Made by a program: the position numbers and the translations under genes
Notes under the pieces: generated by a model
Databases searched by the model: none
What the model was told of the DNA's origin: nothing
What the model saw: only the letters and a program-made list of their open reading frames with translations
Part shown: positions 1-8,020 of the stretch, piece by piece
How positions within the stretch are numbered: the stretch's first letter is position 1
Layout: each line of letters starts with the position of its first letter
Assembly (NCBI GenBank): GCA_016783505.1
Contig: JADHWK010000002.1
Coordinates: 1 to 64,000, forward strand
From: Candidatus Zhuqueibacterota bacterium
GTDB taxonomy: Bacteria; BS750m-G25
Reading direction: 5' to 3'
DNA: 64,000 nt

Positions 1-111
1 TTCCATCTCTATCTGAAAGAAATCGAGTGGAGATTCAATCACAGAGATGAAAACTTGCTAAAAATCTTAAGAAAATACTTGAATCAGCCAGTTATCAAAG
101 AACAATTTTAG
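1..111 (+). CDS. IS1595-family transposase, C-terminal end (partial)
   Basis: An open frame enters from the left edge and ends at a TAG at 109-111 (36 residues visible). It begins FHLYLKEIEWRFNHR, which matches the conserved end of the DDE domain of IS1595/ISSpo3-type transposases (typically YLKEFxxRFNxR), followed by a short Lys/Leu-rich tail. The catalytic residues lie outside the window, so I cannot tell whether the element is intact. No terminal inverted repeat was recognised in the 290 bases that follow. Confidence 0.7.
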   Translation, partial: FHLYLKEIEWRFNHRDENLLKILRKYLNQPVIKEQF

Positions 112-403
112 TGCAACTTTAGTGGTCAATTACCAAAAAGATCAATACTAACACTGTATTTGAAGCTGTCTTTAATGCTTCAAGGTGCAACCTGGAAGCA
201 ACAGAATTCGAGTTTATGTTTATATAAACCCCGAGGTTTCGGGGTAACTCCGCTTGGAGTGAATTGTAGACCGATACTACACCCTACGGGTGTATTGCTA
301 ATACTTGATACCTCAAATTACGGCGTATCATTAACCCCCCTGTTACAAACAGTGTGAGAGCGCTTCTTGGAAGTCAAAAGGATAATTTTGCACCAAAAAC
401 CAA
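112..403. other. Intergenic region after the transposase
   Basis: No convincing gene. A perfect 6-bp stem (CCCCGA / TCGGGG, GGTT loop) lies at 229-244 but is not followed by a T-run, so it is more likely a dispersed hairpin than a terminator. A short plus-strand open frame at 160-357 has no recognisable features. Confidence 0.4.
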
Positions 404-1759
404 TTAGAACTCTGTAGTGCTGGAGAATGTAAATTGACTTATTTTCATGGCGGGCACCACGAACCCGCCCCCGAAGAAGGCAGAGGTAAAAACTCGCTCC
501 CTGGAGATTAATTCTACCCTGCCCAAGGCTTTTAGAACACTTTCAGTAAACCGAAGATTTTTCAGTGGGTAGGCGATCTCCCCGTGTTTAATCCAGAAGG
601 TCCCGTCCCGGGTCATCCCCGTCAGCACCATTTTTTTTGGGTCAATGACATTGGTGTAATGAAAATGAGTCACCAAAATACCTTTATCAGTAGAAGCGAT
701 CATTTCTTCAAGGGAGGAAGTCCCTGCCGAGAGGACCAGATTCAGGGGGATGGGGCCCATGGTATTAGGCTGGGGCAGGGCGTGGCCGGTGGAATCCATC
801 CCCGCCTTCTGGCCCGTGATCCGGTCGTGGACGACTCCCCTGGCCGTCCCTTTTTCCACCAGCACCACTGGCTGGCGGGGCAGACCCTCAAAATCAAAGG
901 CCAATCCGGGGTTCAGGGGATTGTAGGCGTCATCCACGATGGTGATCTTCTCGTCAAAGAGTTTCTCCCCAAATCGGTCTGAAAAGCAGCTCCGGCCCTC
1001 AACAAAGTTTAGCCCGCCGAAGGCTTCCCAGGCCATAAAGAGGAGAAATTCGGCCACCGCCGCCGGTTCCAAAACCACGGTATAGTCCCCAGGTTTTCTG
1101 TCCCTGGGACCTTGACTCTTTTCCGCCTTCTCAAGGGCCGTTTTACTTAATCGAGGGACGTCAATCTGGTTTACGTCTTTGTCCGTTCCCTCCGCCCAAC
1201 CCGACCCGTCCCCGGCGGTCACCGTGGCGCTGAAGGTGGCACCTGTCAGCTTTTGGAAGGCAAAAACGCCCTTTGAATTAGCCAGCCCCACTGCCTCTTC
1301 CCCATTAGAAAAGATACCAGCCGCCTGGAATTTTTTCCGTCGGCACCCCTCGGCAAGAAAGGCGATGCAGACAGCCCTCTCCTTGGGCCCCATAAGGGCT
1401 GTTTCGCCCACATGGGTTTGGACCGGTCGGTAGCTCTGTGAACCGATCAACGGTAAAAGTTCAAGATCCCGCTTTTGACAACGAGCCATCCTCTGGGCCG
1501 CGTCTACGATGGCTTTCAGGGAGTCGTCGTCGAATTTATTGGTTGTTGCCCGGCCTGCCCTTTTCCCTGTGATAGCCCGAATCGTAACGACACTGTTTTT
1601 CTGGGCCACGTTCTGGGTAATCACATTGTTGGAAAACCGGGTTATGGCCCCATCGGTTGCCGATAGGATGACCTCGGTTTCATCGGCATTTGAAAAGCCG
1701 AAAATTCGCTCGGCGATATGCTCAAATGTTTCTTCAGAAATCATAGTCGAAGTTTTCAA
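404..1759 (-). CDS. TldD/PmbA-family protein, TldE-like subunit
   Basis: About 451 residues, the usual length for TldD/PmbA proteins. The N-terminal substrate domain (SATDGAITRFSNNVI) is followed by the C-terminal domain with EAFGGLNFVEGRS, an FDFEG segment, and GTARGVVHDRITGQKAG. The HExxxH zinc motif of catalytic TldD is absent, so this is the non-metal TldE/PmbA type, which works with TldD to cleave unfolded or modified peptides in the cytoplasm. No TldD partner is in the window; it could lie beyond the left edge or elsewhere. The longest frame starts with TTG at 1759; an ATG at 1744 is equally plausible, and neither has a strong ribosome site. Confidence 0.85.
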   Translation of the reverse strand: MKTSTMISEETFEHIAERIFGFSNADETEVILSATDGAITRFSNNVITQNVAQKNSVVTIRAITGKRAGRATTNKFDDDSLKAIVDAAQRMARCQKRDLELLPLIGSQSYRPVQTHVGETALMGPKERAVCIAFLAEGCRRKKFQAAGIFSNGEEAVGLANSKGVFAFQKLTGATFSATVTAGDGSGWAEGTDKDVNQIDVPRLSKTALEKAEKSQGPRDRKPGDYTVVLEPAAVAEFLLFMAWEAFGGLNFVEGRSCFSDRFGEKLFDEKITIVDDAYNPLNPGLAFDFEGLPRQPVVLVEKGTARGVVHDRITGQKAGMDSTGHALPQPNTMGPIPLNLVLSAGTSSLEEMIASTDKGILVTHFHYTNVIDPKKMVLTGMTRDGTFWIKHGEIAYPLKNLRFTESVLKALGRVELISRERVFTSAFFGGGFVVPAMKISQFTFSSTTEF

Positions 1760-1883
1760 CTTTACTTAATATAGATTTGCTTACCCAAAAGCCAATATAA
1801 CCCACCTGCCAAGCAACCTCATAACCCTCTTACAAGTTATAAGAAGTGATATTCTTTGAATTTACTATTCTGCCTGACATCAA

Positions 1884-1959
1884 GAGATTCTTCCCCCGAA
1901 ACTTCGGGGTCAGAATGACAATATTGGGAAGTGTCATTCTTAACGCAGTGAAGAATCTC
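1884..1959. repeat. Dispersed GAATCTC-type inverted repeat, copy 1
   Basis: The arms GAGATTCTTC and GAAGAATCTC bracket internal TCAGAATGACA and TGTCATTCT arms, giving a nested hairpin. It contains the AACGCAGTGAAGAATCTC block that recurs at 3891-3946. A partial third copy (GAGATTCTTCAGAATGATA) sits at about 1986-2004. The rest of 1760-2061 shows no gene. Confidence 0.7.
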
Positions 1960-2057
1960 ATTAGTTTCTTGATATTTTTCCAAATGAGATTCTTCAGAAT
2001 GATAGGTGAGTATCATTCGAAAGAGTATCGGCTTAGCCATATGAAGTTGACCACAAA

Positions 2058-2078
2058 TCGGTCAGGCGCTCGGCTGAT
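2058..2078. repeat. REP-like palindrome at the 3' end of the symporter gene
   Basis: TCGGTCAGG followed by CGCTCGGCTGA, within a longer CCACAAATC / GATTTGTGG stem (2051-2083). The same imperfect palindrome occurs at 7576, 18213, 52904, 54120 and 55376. It supplies the last codons and stop of the symporter gene. It may serve as its transcription end, but no T-run follows. Confidence 0.55.
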
Positions 2079-3504
2079 TTGTGGGCTGCTTCCAGCGGTT
2101 TTTTATCAAACTGACCCCGATGATGGCGAAAAGCGAAAGGAAAAACCCGGGGATTAACTCATAGAGGCTATTTTTCAAAACGGGAACATTATACCAGACC
2201 AAGACGGTGAGGGTGCCGGTGATCATCCCCGCCATAACCCCTTCCTTGGTGACTTTCTTCCACCATAGAGAAAGTAGGAGAGCCGGTCCGAAGCTGGCCC
2301 CCAGCCCGGCCCAGGCGTACAGCACCAACCAGTATACCAGCGATTCGGCCATCAGGGCTAAGATAAAGGCCACTATCCCGATGATGACCGTTGCCACTCT
2401 GCTGATGAGGACCAGCCTTTCCTGGGCGGCTCCCTTATTTATCATCTGCCGGTAGATGTCCTCGGAGATGGCCGAGGTGGTCACCAACAACTGGGAATCA
2501 GCGGTGGACATCATGGCGGCGATGGCCCCGGCAATAAGAATCCCCGCTATTCCCGAAGGAAGGAGATAGTTGGCCATGTAGGGCATAATCTGCTCCTGGT
2601 CCTGCACCACCTGTCCTAAAAGACCCAACCCAACGATCCCGATAAACACCGCTCCCCAGAAGGCCAGGATGGCCCAGCCCACGGCGATCAGGGTGCCCTG
2701 CCTTAAGCGTTGGGGATCCCGGATGGCCATGAACCGGGTCACCAGATGGGGCTGGCCCATATAACCCAATCCAATTCCCAATCCACCGATGACCGTCGCC
2801 AGCATCGGCCAGCCGCTCTGGCCCCCACCCACCAGAAGTAGGTCAGGATTGAGGGAGTTTAACGACTGGGCCAGTTTTCCCACCCCCCCCATTTCGATGA
2901 GACCGACGACGGGCAACAGCACTAATGTAAACACCATGAGCGACCCCTGGACTAAGTCGGTCCAAGCCACGGCAAAGAACCCCCCCATGATGGTATAAAA
3001 CAGGATAATACAGGCGCCGATCACCATCCCCCAGAACTGGCTAATACCAAAGGTGGCGTTTAAAACCTTCCCCGCCCCTAAGAACTGAGCCGCTACATAG
3101 AGGGCAAAGAAAAAGACAATGATGACAGTGGAAAGAATGCGCAAGGTGTGGGAGGAATCTTTAAACCGGGCCTCAAAGAAGTCGGGCAGCGTCAATGCGT
3201 TCAATCTGGCGCTCTGTAGCCTCAGCCGCTTGGCGATGAAGGTCCACGAGAAGAAGATGCCGAAGGTGCATCCCACCGCCGGCCAGATGGCCGAGAACCC
3301 CGAGGCCCAGGCCAGACCCGGCAGCCCGATCAAGAGCCAGGCACTCTCTCCCGAAGCCCGCTCGGAGAAAGCGACCACCCAATGGCCCAGCCTTCTCCCC
3401 GCCAGGATAAAATCCGCCAGGGTCCGGGTGAGCCTGAAGGTGAGGAAGCCGACCACTAAAACCAGGATTAAATACACGATAAAGCCGATGAGGGTCGCAT
3501 CCAT
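2062..3504 (-). CDS. putP: Sodium:solute symporter, PutP-like (sodium/proline type)
   Basis: 480 residues with about 13 hydrophobic segments, the normal size of the SSF family. The SERASGESAWLLIGLPG stretch near residues 48-64 is the signature of PutP-type sodium/proline symporters in the inner membrane. Later segments (FAVAWTDLVQGSLM, AGAIAAMMSTADSQLLV) also match the family. It is the last gene of a three-gene minus-strand operon: its ATG overlaps the TAA of the preceding small membrane protein (TAATG), which implies translational coupling. Proline specificity is inferred from family resemblance. Confidence 0.85.
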   Translation of the reverse strand: MDATLIGFIVYLILVLVVGFLTFRLTRTLADFILAGRRLGHWVVAFSERASGESAWLLIGLPGLAWASGFSAIWPAVGCTFGIFFSWTFIAKRLRLQSARLNALTLPDFFEARFKDSSHTLRILSTVIIVFFFALYVAAQFLGAGKVLNATFGISQFWGMVIGACIILFYTIMGGFFAVAWTDLVQGSLMVFTLVLLPVVGLIEMGGVGKLAQSLNSLNPDLLLVGGGQSGWPMLATVIGGLGIGLGYMGQPHLVTRFMAIRDPQRLRQGTLIAVGWAILAFWGAVFIGIVGLGLLGQVVQDQEQIMPYMANYLLPSGIAGILIAGAIAAMMSTADSQLLVTTSAISEDIYRQMINKGAAQERLVLISRVATVIIGIVAFILALMAESLVYWLVLYAWAGLGASFGPALLLSLWWKKVTKEGVMAGMITGTLTVLVWYNVPVLKNSLYELIPGFFLSLFAIIGVSLIKNRWKQPTNQPSA

Positions 3505-3608
3505 TATTGCTCCACCCTGGAATTATCGGTAAAAATATATATGCCGATAGTGAGAACCAACAATACCACAGTCGGCACCACCACCCAGAAAATGGTCCAA
3601 AAAGGCAT
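3504..3608 (-). CDS. Symporter small accessory protein (34 aa)
   Basis: A 34-residue frame starting MPFWTIFWVVVPT, essentially one transmembrane helix followed by a short polar tail ending RVEQ. Its stop overlaps the start of the PutP-like symporter by one base. This matches the tiny single-helix proteins found directly upstream of many SSF symporters and annotated as symporter small accessory proteins; the function is thought to be support of the transporter but is not established. It is too short for routine gene callers. Confidence 0.75.
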   Translation of the reverse strand: MPFWTIFWVVVPTVVLLVLTIGIYIFTDNSRVEQ

Positions 3609-3619
3609 GGCTCACCCTT

Positions 3620-3820
3620 CTATTTATACGTCTGAATAAACCTTGAAAACGACCTATCAAACGTCCTTTCCACATCATCTGGGAAAAAGCAGGCCGGCAG
3701 TTCTCTGGAGCGGAGATGATACTGGACGCATAAGCAGCAATTCCCCTTCTTATCACAACCGGGGTAAGAACAGTTGCAGAAATCCAGATTCTTATTTAGG
3801 TATTCACATTCTACCGCCAT
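3620..3820 (-). CDS. DUF6485 family cysteine-rich protein
   Basis: 66 residues with a metal-site-like cysteine pattern: CEYLNKNLDFCNCSYPGC, then KKGNCCLCVQYH, then LPACFFP and a C-terminal TFDRSFSRFIQTY. This matches the DUF6485 family, whose seven or so conserved cysteines suggest zinc or iron-sulfur binding. It is the first gene of an operon with the symporter small subunit and the PutP-like symporter (11-bp gap). The function is unknown; the linkage suggests a role in symporter assembly or regulation. Confidence 0.8.
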   Translation of the reverse strand: MAVECEYLNKNLDFCNCSYPGCDKKGNCCLCVQYHLRSRELPACFFPDDVERTFDRSFSRFIQTYK

Positions 3821-3890
3821 ATCCCTCCTCCTTTCGATTTCAAAACGTCACTTCCCTATACTCTGCAAACGTAAATCTATGAGCGACAGG

Positions 3891-3946
3891 GATTCTTCAG
3901 AATGACAATATCGTGAGATGTCATTCTGAACGCAGTGAAGAATCTC
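3891..3946. repeat. Dispersed GAATCTC-type inverted repeat, copy 2
   Basis: GATTCTTCAGAATGACA pairs with TGTCATTCTGAA...GAAGAATC, the same element as at 1884-1959 in a shorter form. It sits between convergent-like gene ends in the gap 3821-3982. Confidence 0.7.
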
Positions 3947-3982
3947 TTTTCTCAAACCTCCACCCTCTGAATCGTAAAGTAT

Positions 3983-4816
3983 TCAAAACCACAGCCGGGT
4001 TCCCAGCATTAGGCTATTCAGACTATGATGGGGCGACCTAAGGGTTCGGAACCCCAGCCTGAATCCAGTTCTCCCATACAGGATTCCCACCCCCCCTTCC
4101 AGTTCCAAGAGCAACTTTTCGTTCAGAGAGGCAAATTGAACGCTCGCATCAATCATCCACGGGGGAACCGGGAAAACCTCCCCCGAAAAACCAAAGTCGG
4201 CCCCCACAAAATTCTCTTCCCCAGACAGCGTCTTGAATCCCATCTGGACATCAATCAAGACCGGTTCCCGGATCAGAAGGCTGTAGAGGAAATGACCCGA
4301 CAAAATTTGCATGCGGTCTTTATCCCCGTTCAACTGTTCAATGTACTGGTCAAAAGTGAAATCCACCCCGAACCGGGAGAGGAATTTGGCTTTACCGGCA
4401 AGAGAATATCCCATCAGGGAACGGGAAAGATACTGGTAATCGCCCCCAAATGTGAAGAAATAAGATTTATCCCGATAAAAGTCTAGTCGCGTGGCGAAAT
4501 TGTAACCGCCATCATAAGGATACGATAAGTAGTACCAACCCCTGTTGGAAGAATCCAGGGCAGATATTATTCCATAAAAGTTCTGTACCATAAAATCAGC
4601 GATTAAATCGGAAATCCAACCGTTATCTTCCTCCTCTTCATCCTCTTCACTCTTCTTTTTTCCCTTTTCCTTATCCTTAAAGTCTTTCTGAAATTCCCCC
4701 AACTTGCCCTTTTTTTCTTTTTCCTTTTTTGACTCATCCTCCTCCTGTGCCCACCCTACCCAAAGAGGAAACCAAAGAAATAGAAGGATTATGGTCAATA
4801 TTTTTGAGAAAGACAT
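3983..4816 (-). CDS. Exported protein with predicted C-terminal beta-barrel
   Basis: 277 residues. Residues 1-23 form a signal peptide (hydrophobic core, cleavage near VGWAQ). Residues 24-66 are a highly charged Lys/Glu linker. The remainder is rich in alternating aromatic and polar residues (GWYYLSYPYDGGYNFATRL, YFFTFGGDYQYL) and ends in TRLWF, with the terminal aromatic typical of outer-membrane barrels inserted by BamA. I do not recognise a named family. It stands alone, about 50 bp downstream of nadA on the same strand. Confidence 0.6.
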   Translation of the reverse strand: MSFSKILTIILLFLWFPLWVGWAQEEDESKKEKEKKGKLGEFQKDFKDKEKGKKKSEEDEEEEDNGWISDLIADFMVQNFYGIISALDSSNRGWYYLSYPYDGGYNFATRLDFYRDKSYFFTFGGDYQYLSRSLMGYSLAGKAKFLSRFGVDFTFDQYIEQLNGDKDRMQILSGHFLYSLLIREPVLIDVQMGFKTLSGEENFVGADFGFSGEVFPVPPWMIDASVQFASLNEKLLLELEGGVGILYGRTGFRLGFRTLRSPHHSLNSLMLGTRLWF

Positions 4817-4863
4817 TTACACCCCCTTAAATTTCATTCTCTTCCAAACAAATTATTCGAGCT

Positions 4864-5763
4864 TTAAACATATTTCAGCATCGCCTCTAATGCCCTTTGA
4901 GCAGACTTAATGATCCCCTCTGGCAGTTCGATGGCGTAGCGTTCCTCCTTCAGAGCGAGGTATACATCATTCAAGGTGGTTAGCTTCATATTTCGGCAGA
5001 TTTTGGCTGTACCGGCTGTATAAAACTCCTTCCCCGGATTCTCCTTCTTTAACCGATAGATGAGCCCTTCCTCTGTCCCTATGAGAAATCTCTTTTTATC
5101 CGATTCTTTTGCAAAGCTCACCATACCACTGGTTGACAGCACCTCATCGGCAAGGTCAATAACAGATGGATTACACTCTGGATGAACAAGAAGAAGGGCG
5201 TCGGGAAACCTTTCCTTTGCCAGAAGAACCTCTTCCTTTGTTATCCTTTCGTGGACATAGCAGAAGCCATTCCAGGGGATTATCTCTTTATTTACAAATC
5301 TCTGACAGTATGCAGCAAGATTCTTATCCGGGGTAAAAATAACCCTCTCTGCATCAATGTTTTTCACCACCTCTTTTGCATTTGCCGATGTGCAGCAGAC
5401 ATCAGATTCAGCCTTCACATCCGCATTAGTATTTACATAGGAGATCACCTTGGCTTCGGGATATTTTTCTTTCAGTGCCTTTAACTCCTCGCGGGTTATC
5501 ATATCCGCCATGGGACATCCTGCCTCCTTTCTTGGAAGGAGAACCCCCTTATCAGGTGAAAGTATCTTCGCAGTCTCCGCCATAAATTGAACACCACAGA
5601 AGACTATTATCTGGGCGTCAGTTTTTGCCGCCTTTTTTGCCAGTCCCAGGGAATCACCCAGGAAATCCGCGATATCCTGGACCTCCGGTCTCTGATAATT
5701 GTGGACCAGGATGACGGCATTTTTTTCTCTCTTCAGTCTGGCAATCTCTTCTACTATACTCAT
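4864..5763 (-). CDS. nadA: Quinolinate synthase NadA
   Basis: 299 residues, the length of the short NadA form. The enzyme condenses iminoaspartate with dihydroxyacetone phosphate to quinolinate in de novo NAD synthesis. The three cysteines expected to hold the [4Fe-4S] cluster are visible: Cys83 (GCPMAD), Cys168 (NGFCYVHERI) and Cys256 (ICRNMK). Substrate motifs YVNTNADVKAESD, HPECNP and STSGM are intact. The ATG at 5763 overlaps the stop of the upstream AIR-synthase-like gene (ATGA) and has an AAGGAGG site. NadB and NadC are not nearby. Confidence 0.96.
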   Translation of the reverse strand: MSIVEEIARLKREKNAVILVHNYQRPEVQDIADFLGDSLGLAKKAAKTDAQIIVFCGVQFMAETAKILSPDKGVLLPRKEAGCPMADMITREELKALKEKYPEAKVISYVNTNADVKAESDVCCTSANAKEVVKNIDAERVIFTPDKNLAAYCQRFVNKEIIPWNGFCYVHERITKEEVLLAKERFPDALLLVHPECNPSVIDLADEVLSTSGMVSFAKESDKKRFLIGTEEGLIYRLKKENPGKEFYTAGTAKICRNMKLTTLNDVYLALKEERYAIELPEGIIKSAQRALEAMLKYV

Positions 5764-6839
5764 TTTCCCTCCTTGGGGAACCTATATTTCTCAAGGGAAC
5801 CATAGAAGGCCTTCCAGAAGGGGTCAACTATAGGGTGCTCGAGTTTCCTCTCTCTTCCTCCATCCACCAGGACTATTCCCCCCTCGGGTTCTGTCATCTC
5901 CCCGACGATGGAGGACCTAATGGACTTTTGAGATAGGGCCTCAACCACTCCCTGGGCTTTGTGCTCACGACAGAGGATGATTAACGTTCCTTCGCTGATA
6001 GAGGCGTAGGGGTCAATACCAAAATATTGGCATATTTCAGTTACACAGTCTTCCACTACGATCTTATCCTTCTCTATCCTTGCTCCTAAGCCAGCAGCCT
6101 GAGCAAGCTCATGTAAGCCACCCCAGATTCCACACTCGGTGGCATCATGCATGGCACTAACCCCTTCTTCTCTCACTCCTACATCTACCGCGGTCAAGGC
6201 GTCCTCCACCACTGACATCATGTAAAATATTCGCTGGGCCTTCTGGCTGAAATCAGGATTAAACCTCTCTTCAATAAGATGGGGAAACATTGCGGAGAAA
6301 ATACCCACTGCTTCTATAGCAGGACCCTTAGTTATTATTATCTTGTCCCCAATTTTAGCAAATTTTGGGGTGACATATCCATTTTTGTGGCCCACAGCTA
6401 TTACTGTTGCCCCTCCGACCATAGGATAATGACAGTTTTCATACCTTGCAGTATGGCCACATATAACAGATATGCCTAACTTTTCACATTCAAGATGAAT
6501 AGTTTTCCAGACTATTTCCAATTCCTCTTTAGTCATCTCCATGGGAAGGTTCAGGTCTATGGAGAGGAATTTGGGGGCAAGTCCAGAAGTCACAACATCG
6601 GAAACTAAGATATGCAAAGCAAACCAGGCGGCTTTTTCCCACCCATATTCAGGAACAATAAATACCGGGTCTGTGGTCAATGCTACTGCTTTATCTCCTA
6701 TCTCCACAATTCCCACATCTACACCATGTTGAGGCCCAACCAATATTTTATCACTCTTTGCTCCAAGACGGGGAAAAATCAACTCGTTAAATATCCCTAG
6801 AGAAATTTTTCCTATGTCAGGAAGTTCCGCTTCTAACAT
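5760..6839 (-). CDS. AIR synthase-related protein (PurM/HypE/SelD superfamily)
   Basis: 359 residues from the ATG at 6839, chosen because GGAGG lies 5 bases upstream; a longer frame to 6878 lacks this. The two-domain AIR-synthase fold is recognisable from GVDVGIVEIGDKAVALTTDPVF near the N terminus, AWFALHILVSDVVTSG, GHTARYENC and the C-terminal GIWGGLHELAQA / ISEGTLIILC blocks. The family binds ATP and activates carboxylates or amides, but this subgroup has no assigned substrate. It overlaps nadA. Directly upstream lies a decayed corrinoid-protein gene, suggesting the protein once belonged to a corrinoid methyltransferase cluster. Confidence 0.8.
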   Translation of the reverse strand: MLEAELPDIGKISLGIFNELIFPRLGAKSDKILVGPQHGVDVGIVEIGDKAVALTTDPVFIVPEYGWEKAAWFALHILVSDVVTSGLAPKFLSIDLNLPMEMTKEELEIVWKTIHLECEKLGISVICGHTARYENCHYPMVGGATVIAVGHKNGYVTPKFAKIGDKIIITKGPAIEAVGIFSAMFPHLIEERFNPDFSQKAQRIFYMMSVVEDALTAVDVGVREEGVSAMHDATECGIWGGLHELAQAAGLGARIEKDKIVVEDCVTEICQYFGIDPYASISEGTLIILCREHKAQGVVEALSQKSIRSSIVGEMTEPEGGIVLVDGGRERKLEHPIVDPFWKAFYGSLEKYRFPKEGK

Positions 6840-6887
6840 GATACCCTCCAAATTTAACAGAATATAGAAAATTTCCAAATATAAGTT

Positions 6888-7077
6888 TCCTTACCACCTC
6901 TACGGCACCCATGGCATCATCGGCATATCCATCTGCGCCTATCTTTTTGGCAAATTTATGACTCTCTGGGCATCGCCAACGAAAACCTTCATCCCGTCTC
7001 TCTGAGGGCCTTAACAGATTTATCTGGTGATACATCTGCCCCTAGATTGATTATCTTAAGACACTTGATAAACCTTA
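6888..7077 (-). pseudogene. Corrinoid (B12-binding) protein relic
   Basis: Reading the minus strand through three frames gives KIINLGADVSPDKSVKAL, then MKVFVGDAQRV, then KFAKKIGADGYADDAMGAVE. These align in order with the C-terminal B12-binding domain of MtaC/MttC-like corrinoid proteins (VIDLGVDVxPEKFVE ... VKVIVGGAPV ... FADEIGADGYAPDA). About 25 residues between the first two blocks are missing, and there are at least two frame changes, so the gene is dead. It ends about 50 bp upstream of the AIR-synthase-like gene. Confidence 0.65.
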
Positions 7078-7089
7078 CCAGTTTATCAC

Positions 7090-7283
7090 TTATCTAATAA
7101 AAACTGAAAAAACACCAATCACAGGAATTAAAGAAATCAGAATAGTAATTAGACTTTTCCACAATCTAACAGGAGTATAAAAACCACACCTGACAGCAGC
7201 CCTTCCTTATCTGCCGCAATCTCTTCTGTTGTCTTTCTCGGACTGGTAATAAATTTCCAAACATACAAAATAACTTTCTTCAT
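7090..7283 (-). pseudogene. Relic of a short membrane protein (Yip1-like?)
   Basis: ATG at 7283 opens a frame beginning MKKVILYVWKFITSPRKTTE and running into a hydrophobic stretch before a stop; shifting frame continues with SLITILISLIPVIGVFSVF and stops at 7090. The WKFITSPRKxxEEIA start resembles Yip1-domain membrane proteins. The frameshift and truncation argue for a relic. The assignment is tentative. Confidence 0.35.
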
Positions 7284-7409
7284 TATATTTTTTTTTAGAA
7301 CATTACTTTGTTTTTTTTATGGATTCATCTCTCCATTGGATTTGGATATTAAATATAACTCCTCTTTCAAGCTGGGTTCGGAATTTCATAACGTTCGAGC
7401 ATCAAAAAG

Positions 7410-7625
7410 TCCCGATTTGTCGGGATTTGAGTGAGTCCCAATAAAACCAGGACAAATCTTCTATGTTGCACCAGCTTTATTAAACGCTGGTCAACTAATT
7501 TAATTCAAAGAGCAACCGACCTGTCAGTGACCCATCTTGGGACCGGTCAGGAAAAATTTTGCCTTTTTCGAGAAATCGGTCAGGCGTCAGTTAGGCACCT
7601 GACTAACCCGACTGAAAAGTGTTAG
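7410..7625. repeat. Composite intergenic repeat, copy A
   Basis: Begins with a perfect hairpin TCCCGATTTGTCGGGA (7410-7425). From 7501 it contains AATTCAAAGAGC, CTGTCAGTGACCCATCTTGG and a GGTCAGGAAAAATTTTGCC block, then a REP-like TCGGTCAGGCG palindrome (7576-7615). The same order of blocks recurs at 14819-14905 and 18123-18235. No gene is visible between 7284 and 7640. Confidence 0.55.
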
Positions 7626-7640
7626 GCAAATATTTCATAC

Positions 7641-7988
7641 TTATAGAGATCTCCTTATTTCTTCGAGAGTCACTTTTGCCTCAGGGGTTTGAATATACTC
7701 CATAAGCTTATCGAGTTTTTCGCAAGGATACTCGTCACAATAAGCGCAGTTTTCGACATTCTTCTCAAACCCGCAACGTCTTACCTCACAAACTTCACAA
7801 AACTTGATTAATCTCTCCCCAACGGCGAGACATCCATCACAGTTAATATCCCCTGGCTTGAGTATTTCCTTCTCTGTTGACCAAGATTCAGCAACCTTTT
7901 TCCTCTCCTCGTCATCGTTTTTCTGCGTTGCAATAAATGCAGGGCAATCAGTACATATAATTCCACAAAAAGCAATCATCTTTTTCAT
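7641..7988 (-). CDS. DUF3795 domain-containing protein
   Basis: 115 residues with the DUF3795 cysteine layout: FCGIICTDCPAF at the start, then INCDGCLAVGERL, CEVCEVRRCGFEK and ENCAYCDEYPCEKL. The pattern suggests binding of a zinc or iron-sulfur centre in a small cytoplasmic protein of unknown function. The ATG at 7988 is preceded by GGTGA. It stands alone between a repeat region and the C45 hydrolase cluster. Confidence 0.85.
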   Translation of the reverse strand: MKKMIAFCGIICTDCPAFIATQKNDDEERKKVAESWSTEKEILKPGDINCDGCLAVGERLIKFCEVCEVRRCGFEKNVENCAYCDEYPCEKLDKLMEYIQTPEAKVTLEEIRRSL

Positions 7989-8020
7989 GATTTCACCTCA
8001 TTTAAAAATGTTAATGGTTA

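Noticed and set aside
160-357. 65-codon frame after the transposase end
   Set aside because: No ribosome site or conserved features; the sequence includes hairpin repeats.
584-982. Plus-strand frame of 132 codons
   Set aside because: It is a shadow of the TldE-like gene, with no independent start signal or domain.
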